64,000 nucleotides of DNA from Clostridium zeae. Its GTDB lineage: Bacteria > Bacillota > Clostridia > Clostridiales > Clostridiaceae. Below, in pieces: positions 56,896 through 64,000 of the stretch (its first letter is position 1; every line of letters begins with the position of its first letter). A program made the position numbers and the translations under genes. The DNA is taken from NCBI RefSeq assembly GCF_017312485.1, contig NZ_BMBA01000002.1, positions 1,168,635 through 1,232,634 on the forward strand, written 5' to 3'. The notes below the pieces were generated by a model. It saw only the letters and a list, made by a program, of their open reading frames with translations, had not been told where the DNA came from and did no database searches.

Positions 56896-57521
56896 TGGTG
56901 GAGGCGAGGGGTCGTGCGCATATGTTATTACTAACATCACTGACTATATCTTACTCATTAGGATAAATTTTCCTAATGAGTCTTGGCGTATTATAGAAGC
57001 CTTAGTTTAGTTTGCGACTTCTATCCTAGTACTCCATACTTAAAAGCTTAGGAGCCTATGAGTCGATACGAGGCTGTTAAGTTTCCTTACATACCTCTCG
57101 GTATTGCCGTCATCGTCACATGGTACGGTTTCACCGATAAAGCCAAGTTTTCACTCAAGAATCACTTCTTGAGGCGACTCTTTTACGAATCGAACCCCTG
57201 TCCGAAAGCAGACCAGCCTGACTTTCTACGAGCGTAGTCTATATTTTAACATTCCCTCCACAAGACGCCTACAGACAGGCTTCCTGCTTTAGTAGCTTCA
57301 TAAATTCCGTTCCTAGGTCAAAGCTTTCCTAGGCTCGGGGCCCCGCTATCGGCGCCAGACACTAAGCTGCGGGAAGCTTAGGCTGACGAGCTGCTACTAG
57401 GCAGCTAATGCAAAATTATCTTCTGCGTTTACATTTAGTGCATAGTTGATCACGTGGGACCATGCTTCCCCCGGCTCGCTTATCAAACCCATCTTACCCC
57501 CGTCGAAGCCAAAGCGCCCCC
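56896..57521 (-). ncRNA. ssrA: Transfer-messenger RNA, split by an intron in the T loop
   Basis: The 5' end GGGGGCG (57521) pairs with CGCCTCC before the encoded CCA at 56896-56898. The tag frame at 57426-57397 encodes AEDNFALAA followed by two stops. Pseudoknot-like GC-rich hairpins follow. The T arm is broken: AGGGGTTCGAT (to 57189) continues only at 56912 with ACCCCTCGCCTCCACCA. Removing 57188-56913 restores an AGGGG/CCCCT T stem with a seven-base loop. tmRNA rescues stalled ribosomes with SmpB, encoded 1.6 kb away. The mature RNA would be about 350 bases. Confidence 0.95.
56913..57188 (-). ncRNA. Group I intron inside the tmRNA T loop
   Basis: The 276-base element has P1 formed by exon CGAU plus intron UC (57192-57187), a GUAAAA loop and GAGUCG (57180-57175), with the required U.G pair at the 5' splice site. 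A CUCAAGAA/UUCUUGAG P2 hairpin follows, then core-like UAUCGGUGAAACCG and GACGGCAAUACCGAG, and a P7 strand AUCGACUCAU. A CUCAUUAGGA/UCCUAAUGAG hairpin is followed by the typical AAGAUAUAGUC (J8/7-P7). The intron ends with G (56913). There is no open reading frame inside. Confidence 0.88.
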
Positions 57522-58037
57522 ATATTATGGGTGATGAATTTGCAAACGCTATAATTTATCAATATTTAATTTTCTGAATTTTAATTATAAACCTTATAAA
57601 CTTCTCTGTCAAGTTCATGATGATGAGCTGTATTTATTAACTCCTCATCACAAATATTATATTACAGCATTAATGAATTTATATCAACACAGTTATTGAT
57701 GGCAAAATTGTTTATCACTGATTCATATGGAATTAGTGATAACAATAGTATACTACTCTCAGTTTTCCCACTGCTGATAAAATCATATTAATTCTATGCG
57801 AAGTTCATCTAAGTATCGGAAGTATAAATACCTAAATTTCAACGCTACTATAAAACATTCATTCATAAAAATTTTTCAATATTTATTGTTATAATTATAT
57901 CTTCAAAAAATTATAAAATTATATAAATATATAGTAGATATGCGCCTTTAAGAGATATTCCCTTTATTTTGGGTGTCTCCACTTTGTAACCCCTCATCAT
58001 ATACTAAAGTATGAATTAACAACGGAGGTATATCTAT
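57522..58037. other. Intergenic region upstream of tmRNA
   Basis: 516 bases holding the tmRNA promoter (minus) and the TPR-gene promoter (plus). It contains an inverted repeat TTGTTTATCACT/AGTGATAACAA (57708-57745) and, at 57774-57820, a copy of the right end of the hairpin element of 23.7 kb. No gene is seen. Confidence 0.5.
57774..57820. repeat. Partial copy of the 23.7 kb hairpin element
   Basis: AAAATCATATTAATTCTATG and AAGTTCATCTAAGTATCGG match the right arm at 23793-23834 with few changes. The left arm is not clear. Confidence 0.55.
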
Positions 58038-59048
58038 ATGAAGTGGGTATTTGTAATAGCGACTGTATTTATATTTGCGCTAGTTTTTTATTATTCCGTA
58101 AACAATGAAAAAACAAGGACGAAGAAAAAAGCATTAAGTTTATATAGGAAGAAGCGGTATGATAAAACTATTTCTTTGCTTGACGCTAAGAGAGCTCTCT
58201 TAGGCGAAGATTTTTACTATTCCCTCTTGATAGAGATATTAGTAGAAACTAAAGATATAGAAAAAATGCTACAGGCCTGCAAAGAAGCTTTAGATTCTAA
58301 AATTGAAAGCAGTATGCTTTATAACAACATAAGCTATGCTTATTTTGAAGCTGAGGATTTTGATAAATCTTTAGAATATGCTGATAAATGTATCGAACTT
58401 AATGATAAGTTTGCTGCACCTTACGCAAATAAAGGCAACTGTTATTATCTTCTCAGTGACTTAGACAAAGCTTTAGAAAATTTTGATACCGCTTTAAGTA
58501 TAAACAAAGATTTACCTGCTGCACTTTATGGCAAAGGTATATGCTTATATATAAGAAAAGATTATACTGAATGCGAAAAATACCTCTTAAAATATACTAA
58601 GATAAATAAAAAAAGTATAAACACCTTTAAGATGCTTGGTGATTTATATTTTGAAAACAGGGATTTCAGTTCAGCTGCAAAAATGTATGAATCCATAATA
58701 TCTGTAGACTCTACTCTCCCATGGGCCTACTACGAGCTTGGAAACATACTTTTCTATGAAGGAGATTTGTTTCGCGCCTTAACTTCACTTGATAAAGCTA
58801 TAGAATTAGATAAGGATTGCTATATTGCCTATTATTATAAATGTAGGATCTTTTCACTCTTTAGACATATAGATCAAGCTTTTCAGTGTTTAGAAAAGGC
58901 TGTTGAAGGTGAAAAATACCTGAAGCTAATTGCCTTTGAAGATGATTTTCTGAACAATCTAAAATTTTATTCTAAATTTAAAGATATTGTAGGAAATAGA
59001 AAAACTGATATAATATCAGAATTACAAGTAACTAGTGCAGATGATTAA
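58038..59048 (+). CDS. Membrane-anchored TPR protein
   Basis: The 336-residue protein has an N-terminal helix (VFVIATVFIFALVFYYSV, residues 4-21) and then about seven TPR units (for example YNNISYAYFEAEDFDKSLEY and ANKGNCYYLLSDLDKALENF). With Lys/Arg-rich sequence right after the helix, the repeats should face the cytoplasm. It is a scaffold of unknown partner. AACGGAGGT precedes the ATG. It stands alone between tmRNA and smpB. Confidence 0.85.
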   Translation: MKWVFVIATVFIFALVFYYSVNNEKTRTKKKALSLYRKKRYDKTISLLDAKRALLGEDFYYSLLIEILVETKDIEKMLQACKEALDSKIESSMLYNNISYAYFEAEDFDKSLEYADKCIELNDKFAAPYANKGNCYYLLSDLDKALENFDTALSINKDLPAALYGKGICLYIRKDYTECEKYLLKYTKINKKSINTFKMLGDLYFENRDFSSAAKMYESIISVDSTLPWAYYELGNILFYEGDLFRALTSLDKAIELDKDCYIAYYYKCRIFSLFRHIDQAFQCLEKAVEGEKYLKLIAFEDDFLNNLKFYSKFKDIVGNRKTDIISELQVTSADD

Positions 59049-59084
59049 AAAATCATGCTCTTTCGTGAGCATGATTTTTTAATA
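59045..59084. terminator. Bidirectional terminator between TPR and smpB genes
   Basis: An AAAAAATCATGCTC/GAGCATGATTTTTT perfect palindrome around TTTCGT, reaching the smpB stop. Confidence 0.9.
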
Positions 59085-59549
59085 TCTTGATCTTTCCTTC
59101 ATTTGTCTTTCAATGTCTCTCTTGTGAGCCTTTTCGAGCATAGAATCTCTCTTATCATAATTTTTCTTACCCTTACAAACAGCTAAATTAACCTTTACCT
59201 TACTACCTTTTAAATAAAGTGCTAAAGGCACTAGGGTTAATCCCTCTTGTTGTATAAGTCCTGTAAGTCTTGTTATTTCTTCTTTATGCAAAAGTAATCT
59301 TCTTTCTCTAAGTGGATCGACATTAAAAATATTACCTTGTTCATAAGGACTCACATGCATGTTTTTTATATAAACTTCTCCATTATATATATCTGCATAG
59401 CAATCTTTAAGATTAGCTTTTCCTGCCCTTATTGATTTAACCTCTGTACCTACTAGTTCTATTCCAGCTTCCATAGCTTCTTCAACGAAGTAGTCATGTC
59501 TGGCTTTTCTATTTTCAGCTAAAGTTTTATTATCATTCTTTCTAGCCAT
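59079..59549 (-). CDS. smpB: SsrA-binding protein SmpB
   Basis: The 156-residue protein has the full SmpB pattern: [20 protein letters not shown] (residues 13-32), [23 protein letters not shown] and the basic tail [20 protein letters not shown], split at residue 125. It binds tmRNA and places it in the decoding centre of stalled ribosomes. Its RNA partner is encoded 1.6 kb away. The arrangement rnr - smpB - ssrA is usual for clostridia, here separated by a TPR gene. Confidence 0.97.
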   Translation of the reverse strand: MARKNDNKTLAENRKARHDYFVEEAMEAGIELVGTEVKSIRAGKANLKDCYADIYNGEVYIKNMHVSPYEQGNIFNVDPLRERRLLLHKEEITRLTGLIQQEGLTLVPLALYLKGSKVKVNLAVCKGKKNYDKRDSMLEKAHKRDIERQMKERSRY

Positions 59550-59629
59550 ATAATCACATCCTAATGGTAATATATTGCCTCTATATTATAATATATTACC
59601 CATTTAATAACAAGTTCATAGCAGTCTAT

Positions 59630-60421
59630 TTATTTTACTTTCACATCTTTAATAGTTTTATCTTGGCTAACATACCAATATGGTACTGCTAAGAAAAGTG
59701 AACCTCCAAGAATATTACCTAGAGTAACCCAGCTTAAATTATGTAATACAGCACCTAGAGTTAATGCATCATTATGTGGTAGCATAAGTGCTGTTGAAAA
59801 CAAGGCCATATTTGCTACTGAATGTTCAAATCCAGCTGTAGCGAAAGCAAATATACACCAAAAAAGCATTATTAGCTTTGCTGTTTCATCTTTTAATCTA
59901 TAACATAGCCAAACTGCTAAACAAACTATGAAGTTACATAATATAGCTCTTAAGAACAATTGATCTGCTGGATAATGTGTTTTTGATTCTGCAACCTTTA
60001 AAAGATAAGTATCAGACAGCCCTATTGGAGCTCCACTTTTTACATATATGTATGAAGATACTATTGAACCTGCCAAATTTCCAAGATAACATACTACCAA
60101 TAATTTTATAGTATTCTTTAGACTAACAGTTTTTTCTAATAGACCTACAGTTAAAACAAAGCAATTACCAGTAAAAAGTTCTCCTCCAGCAAAATATATA
60201 AGACCTAAGGCTATAGAAAAGGTAAGCCCTACAGCCATCTTTCCATAAAGCTTTCCATCAACATTCACTATTCCTGCAGTTGAGTAAGAAAGAGCTATAC
60301 CTACTAATACAAAAAAGCCTGCTATAAAAGCCAATAAAAAATATTTAAAAACACTATTATTAATATAATCACTCTTAACTTCTGATGAGTGAGCAACTTC
60401 CTTTACTGCATCTTTATACAT
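59630..60421 (-). CDS. Formate/nitrite transporter family channel
   Basis: This 263-residue FocA/NirC-type protein has six membrane helices. The conserved GGELFTGNCFVL (about residue 86) and LGNLAGSIVSSYIY stretches and the HSVANM omega-loop region (about residue 200) are all present. It forms a pentameric channel for formate, nitrite or hydrosulphide. No pyruvate-formate lyase or nitrite reductase gene is adjacent, so the anion cannot be assigned. It is a single-gene unit. Confidence 0.9.
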   Translation of the reverse strand: MYKDAVKEVAHSSEVKSDYINNSVFKYFLLAFIAGFFVLVGIALSYSTAGIVNVDGKLYGKMAVGLTFSIALGLIYFAGGELFTGNCFVLTVGLLEKTVSLKNTIKLLVVCYLGNLAGSIVSSYIYVKSGAPIGLSDTYLLKVAESKTHYPADQLFLRAILCNFIVCLAVWLCYRLKDETAKLIMLFWCIFAFATAGFEHSVANMALFSTALMLPHNDALTLGAVLHNLSWVTLGNILGGSLFLAVPYWYVSQDKTIKDVKVK

Positions 60422-61005
60422 GAAACATCTCCTCTTTCGCTTCTAATTTAAAGATAGCTTCTTCGATTAGGGATAACTTTAGAAATTTAAATACAATTAT
60501 AAAACTATCCTTATACAAAAATATATAACTTCTAATTCATTACTTTTTAATAACAACTATCTTTATCTATTTAAGAATATTATACTGATAATTATTATCA
60601 TTTTCAATTATTTTATGCTTTTTTATCCATTTAAAAATGTATCAATCCAATCTGCAATATTTTAATAATTCAAGTAATATTACCCACAATAGATTTTTTT
60701 ACCTTTTAACTTATCCACATATCTCATTGAATCATAATTTCCTAAGAAATAAAAAAGTCGCTGAAGCGACCTTCTTCAGCGAGCTTTTTTAACGCATCTG
60801 CCTTTCCGAATGAATATGAGGAAAATTTGGTAGGCGAATAAGTTTTATTTTTACTGTATCGCCATAAAAAACTTTTGAAACCATTGAAATATCTAGGTTT
60901 ATATAACTTTAAAATTTTATACTTTCCTATACAGTAAAAAAACAGTATGAACAATAAAATTCATACTGCTTTCTATATCAAAGTATCTAATATCTTTAAA
61001 TGGCT
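60422..61005. other. Gene-free stretch carrying a delta repeat
   Basis: 584 bases. The left part is the AT-rich upstream region of the channel gene; 60750-60950 is a dispersed repeat whose first hairpin (60752-60792) can terminate the nitroreductase transcript. No gene is seen. Confidence 0.5.
60750..60950. repeat. Dispersed intergenic repeat (delta family), best-preserved copy
   Basis: About 200 bases: TCGCTGAAG/CTTCAGCGA hairpin with flanking A/T runs, then ACGCATCTGCCTTTCCGAAT, then TTTTTACTGTAT and ATACAGTAAAAA as inverted ends of a 110-base segment. It matches 26615-26812 along its whole length and 24788-24966 less well. Confidence 0.65.
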
Positions 61006-61557
61006 TTAAAACTTATTAACAAATGGTGTATTCCAGGTATTTAAGAAAACATAGTCATTAAAATCCTTCTTAGGATTATGATCTTTTTGCTCATCACTAT
61101 GTCCTACTGGTGTCATACCAACAAGCTTGTAATTGTTTGGCGCTCCTATAACATTTATTACTTCCGCTTCATTAGCAGCACCTACCCAACAAGTTGAATA
61201 TCCCTCTGCAGTAGCAGCTAATATAAAGTGTTCCATTGCTATAGCTCCATCTACCAAATAATATTCCTTGCCGTCTATTTCACCAGATTTATCAGGTGAA
61301 GCTAAGAACACAGCAAGTAATGGTGCATCTTTTATACCTTTTGATACTTGACCATCATCGTTTAATACAGTATCAGCTATGGTATCCTTTATTCGTTTAT
61401 CATCTATTAATATAATCTTGTAACTAGTTTTATTTTTCCAGGATGGTGACATCATAGCTGCTGTGACCATTCTATTGAGTTTTTCCTTATCTATAGGACC
61501 TTGAGTATTGTATTTCTTTATACTTTGTCTTTCTTCAATAACTTCATAAAATCCCAT
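61006..61557 (-). CDS. Nitroreductase family protein
   Basis: This 183-residue flavoprotein has the start ERQSIKKYNTQGPIDKEKLN, the FMN contacts MSPSWKNKTSYKI (about residue 36) and the family core GAIAMEHFILAATAEGYSTCWVG, split at residue 105. It uses FMN and NAD(P)H to reduce nitro compounds, quinones or enones. A GGAGG site precedes the ATG. It is flanked by hairpin repeats on both sides. The natural substrate is unknown. Confidence 0.88.
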   Translation of the reverse strand: MGFYEVIEERQSIKKYNTQGPIDKEKLNRMVTAAMMSPSWKNKTSYKIILIDDKRIKDTIADTVLNDDGQVSKGIKDAPLLAVFLASPDKSGEIDGKEYYLVDGAIAMEHFILAATAEGYSTCWVGAANEAEVINVIGAPNNYKLVGMTPVGHSDEQKDHNPKKDFNDYVFLNTWNTPFVNKF

Positions 61558-61588
61558 TGCAATAACCTCCTAAACTTAGATAAAAGTT

Positions 61589-61641
61589 AAAGAACCACTT
61601 CACTCAAAATATTAAAAATAGATTTTTATGAAGGGTTCTTT
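61589..61641. repeat. Hairpin repeat alpha copy 5 (short)
   Basis: AAAGAACCACTTCA and TGAAGGGTTCTTT are inverted ends of a 53-base hairpin between rnr and the nitroreductase gene. The ACCACTTCA/TGAAGGGT core matches other alpha ends. Confidence 0.5.
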
Positions 61642-61689
61642 ACAATTTTATTATTATCTAATTATAAGTAGTTAATGCTAAGTAATTGC

Positions 61690-63966
61690 TTATATTTTGA
61701 TTAGATTTTGGGTATCATGGGATTTCTCTTCACCTTCCCAATATCCTTCTTCAAACTCCTCAAAGCTTTCACCGTCTTCATCTTCATCATCAAAATCGTT
61801 TAGCATTCCTTTTACATCTGGTACAGGAAGATCCATTTCAATTTCACTTTCTGTTGGTATTATATCAAAGTATACTTCTCTGTTATCTATATCAACTCGT
61901 GAACATTTTACTGAAATACTGTCTCCTAATCTGTAAATTCTCTTTGTTCTCTCTCCAATTAACATTAGATGCTCTTCATCATATACATAATAGTCATCAT
62001 CTAAGTCTGCTATACGTACTAGGCCTTCTATTGTGTTTGGAAGCTCTACAAACATACCGAAGTTTGTTACAGATGATATTACACCTACAAACTCTTGACC
62101 TATTCTATATGACATATACTCAGCTTTCTTTAAGTCATCAACTTCTCTTTCTGCATCTTGAGCCAATCTTTCCATATCCGAAGATTGCTTTGAAGCAGTA
62201 TCAACTATCTTTACTAGTCTTTCTGATCTCTTCTCATCAATCTTTCCTCGAAGATGCTCTTTTATTATCCTGTGTATTTGCAGGTCAGGATATCTTCTTA
62301 TTGGTGAAGTAAAGTGGCAATAGTATTTTGCTGCCAATCCAAAGTGCCCTACACATTCAGGTGCATATCTAGCTTGCATCATGCTTCTTAACAGAAGAGT
62401 ACTAACTACAGTTTCTTCGTTCTTACCTTTAATCATTTCAAGTACATCTTGAAGATTTGACGGATGGATGTCTTGGCTCCATCTAACTGTATAACCCAAG
62501 TTATATATAAAATTCTTAAATCTTTCTAGCTTTTCTTGATCTGGCTCTTCATGTATTCTATATACAAATGGAATCTTTGTCCAATACATATATTCAGCTA
62601 CAGTTTCATTACATACAAGCATAAATTCTTCTATAATTCTATTTGCTATTGCTCTTTCATAAGGTTTAATCTCTATTGGCTTTCCAAGGTCATCTAATAT
62701 TATCTTAGATTCTTCAAAGTCAAAGTCTATTGCGCCTCTTTTTAATCTTCTCTTATTTAATATTAAACATAATTCTTCCATAGCCTTGAAATCATCATAA
62801 AGATAATCATATCTCTTTATAAGATCTTCATTTCCGTCTTTTAGTATTGCTGTAACATCTGTATAAGTCATTCTTTCTGATGTTTTTATAACACTTTCAA
62901 CTATCTCATGGTCTACAACATTACCTGACTTATCTATGGTCATAATGCAGCTTAAAGCTAATCTATCTACTTTAGGATTAAGAGAACAAATTCCGTTTGA
63001 TAATTTTTTAGGAAGCATAGGTATAACTCTATCTATAAGATATACTGATGTAGCTCTTTTAAGTGCTTCTTTATCTAAAGGATTTTTTTCTCTAACATAA
63101 TGCGTTACATCGGCTATATGAACACCTAATTTATAATTTCCACCTGGCAGTCTTTCTATATTAACTGCATCATCCAAGTCTTTAGCGTCTTCACCATCGA
63201 TTGTTACCATTTTTACATTACGTAAATCTCTTCTTTTCTTATATTCTTCTGCTGGTATTTCTTCCTCGATGTTCTCAGCATACTCTATTACCTTATCTGG
63301 GAACTCTTCTGGAAGTCCATATTTCTTAATTATGGTTAATATGTCTAAGCCCTTATCTCCCTTTTTACCTAAAACATCAGTTACAACACCTTCTGGATTT
63401 CTTCTTTGGTCAGGCCATTTTACGATTTCAACCTGTACTAAATCTCCAGTTTGTGCATTTTTCCTGTCATTTTTAGGGATGAATATATCAAATTGTACTC
63501 TTTTATCTTCTGGCACAACAAAGCCGAAGTTTCTTGAGTCTTCATACACCCCAATTATTTTTTTGTTTACTCTTTCAGTTATTTGAACAATTTCACCTTC
63601 ACATTTTTTGCCTTTATCATCTTCTTTTAATATCTTTGCTACTACCTTATCACCATTCATCGCACCATTCATTGATGAGCTTGGTATAAATACATCCTTT
63701 AAACCTTCTTCATCAGGTATAACAAATCCAAAACCTCTTTGATGTACTTGTATTTTACCTGCTACAAGTCCCATTCTTTCAGGTAGTCCAAATCTATCAT
63801 GAGCAGTTCTTACTATAAGACCTTCTTTTTCCATAGTTTTTATCGCTCTTTTAAAAGCTTTATATTCATCTCTATTTATATCAAAAATTGTTGCCAAATC
63901 TTGAATATCCATTGGTCTATAGGCAGGTTCTTTCATGAAAGTAAGAAGTGTTTGCTTTATTCCCAT
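61690..63966 (-). CDS. rnr: Ribonuclease R
   Basis: This 758-residue 3'-5' exoribonuclease is read from the ATG at 63966, which has GGAGG 8 bases before it. An N-terminal helix-turn-helix (about 5-60) is followed by cold-shock domains (about 70-210) and the RNB catalytic domain with VTIDGEDAKDLDDAVNIERL (about residue 260; Asp cluster binds Mg). A C-terminal S1 domain (GQEFVGVISSVTNFGMFVEL, split at residue 640) and an acidic tail complete it. It degrades structured and non-stop mRNAs and works with the tmRNA/SmpB system encoded nearby. Confidence 0.96.
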   Translation of the reverse strand: MGIKQTLLTFMKEPAYRPMDIQDLATIFDINRDEYKAFKRAIKTMEKEGLIVRTAHDRFGLPERMGLVAGKIQVHQRGFGFVIPDEEGLKDVFIPSSSMNGAMNGDKVVAKILKEDDKGKKCEGEIVQITERVNKKIIGVYEDSRNFGFVVPEDKRVQFDIFIPKNDRKNAQTGDLVQVEIVKWPDQRRNPEGVVTDVLGKKGDKGLDILTIIKKYGLPEEFPDKVIEYAENIEEEIPAEEYKKRRDLRNVKMVTIDGEDAKDLDDAVNIERLPGGNYKLGVHIADVTHYVREKNPLDKEALKRATSVYLIDRVIPMLPKKLSNGICSLNPKVDRLALSCIMTIDKSGNVVDHEIVESVIKTSERMTYTDVTAILKDGNEDLIKRYDYLYDDFKAMEELCLILNKRRLKRGAIDFDFEESKIILDDLGKPIEIKPYERAIANRIIEEFMLVCNETVAEYMYWTKIPFVYRIHEEPDQEKLERFKNFIYNLGYTVRWSQDIHPSNLQDVLEMIKGKNEETVVSTLLLRSMMQARYAPECVGHFGLAAKYYCHFTSPIRRYPDLQIHRIIKEHLRGKIDEKRSERLVKIVDTASKQSSDMERLAQDAEREVDDLKKAEYMSYRIGQEFVGVISSVTNFGMFVELPNTIEGLVRIADLDDDYYVYDEEHLMLIGERTKRIYRLGDSISVKCSRVDIDNREVYFDIIPTESEIEMDLPVPDVKGMLNDFDDEDEDGESFEEFEEGYWEGEEKSHDTQNLIKI

Positions 63967-64000
63967 AGCATCAGCCTCCATATTTATATTATTTTTTATT

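Noticed and set aside
56913-57188. The insert in tmRNA as a permuted tmRNA or a sequencing artefact
   Set aside because: The 5' and 3' tmRNA parts are in normal order, and the insert has coherent group I features with exact splice-site logic.
60742-60954. 70-codon frame over the delta repeat
   Set aside because: It lies wholly in a non-coding repeat whose other copies do not keep the frame.

Overview
The window is AT-rich, Gram-positive chromosomal DNA. It has strong GGAGG-type ribosome binding sites, frequent TTG/GTG starts, a T-box leader, BglG-type PTS regulation and the clostridial gene order rnr - smpB - ssrA. Together these point to Clostridium sensu stricto or a close relative. No rRNA, tRNA or CRISPR array was recognised, and no plasmid or phage structural genes were seen.

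Layout. 1-1.8 kb: the 5' part of a GH127-type beta-L-arabinofuranosidase gene, divergent from an AraC regulator. 1.9-8.7 kb: a lipoprotein gene, then a minus-strand block that matches the flavin-based extracellular electron transfer (EET) locus: a polyprenyl diphosphate synthase, a Gx transporter (EetB), a NusG-II protein (EetA), a type II NADH dehydrogenase fused to a DoxX-like membrane domain, a UbiA quinone prenyltransferase and an ApbE flavin transferase. 9-19 kb: housekeeping genes (DnaQ-BRCT exonuclease, Dus, a chemoreceptor, a GH1 phospho-glucosidase, asparagine synthetase behind a probable Asn T-box, DUF3243, a methyltransferase). 18.9-21.9 kb: a polar amino-acid ABC transporter. 22-29 kb: a NapH-like Fe-S membrane protein, a 53-residue peptide gene, an orphan PTS IIB, a MarR plus mini-chemoreceptor pair, a MATE exporter and a two-component system. 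29-41 kb: a GH13 glycosidase and a long minus-strand PTS operon (BglG-type regulator, IIB, IIC, SIS isomerase, DHDPS-family lyase, KDPG aldolase, split transketolase, phosphohexomutase). 41.5-46.6 kb: a flavin module with a cytoplasmic FMN/FMN/FAD reductase, a second FMN reductase, a LysR regulator and a soluble ApbE.

46.9-57.5 kb is accessory. It starts with a free-standing LAGLIDADG endonuclease gene. Next comes a tightly coupled four-gene cassette (N6-adenine DNA methyltransferase, dual GHKL ATPase/histidine kinase, receiver protein, HNH nuclease), then a three-gene cassette (zinc metallopeptidase, small putative membrane protein, TPR protein). Copies of the tmRNA 3' end and its terminator bound these cassettes, as expected for serial insertion at ssrA. 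The ssrA gene itself is split in the T loop by a roughly 276-nt element with the features of a group I intron. From 58 kb onward come a TPR protein, smpB, a formate/nitrite-type channel, a nitroreductase and rnr.

The strongest candidates for new biology are the methyltransferase/GHKL/receiver/HNH cassette, the intron-split tmRNA with a homing endonuclease gene that probably once lay beside it, and several families of hairpin repeats. Some of these repeats are nested, and several sit between genes of the PTS operon. Function assignments rest on motifs and neighbourhood read by eye. No database search was run.
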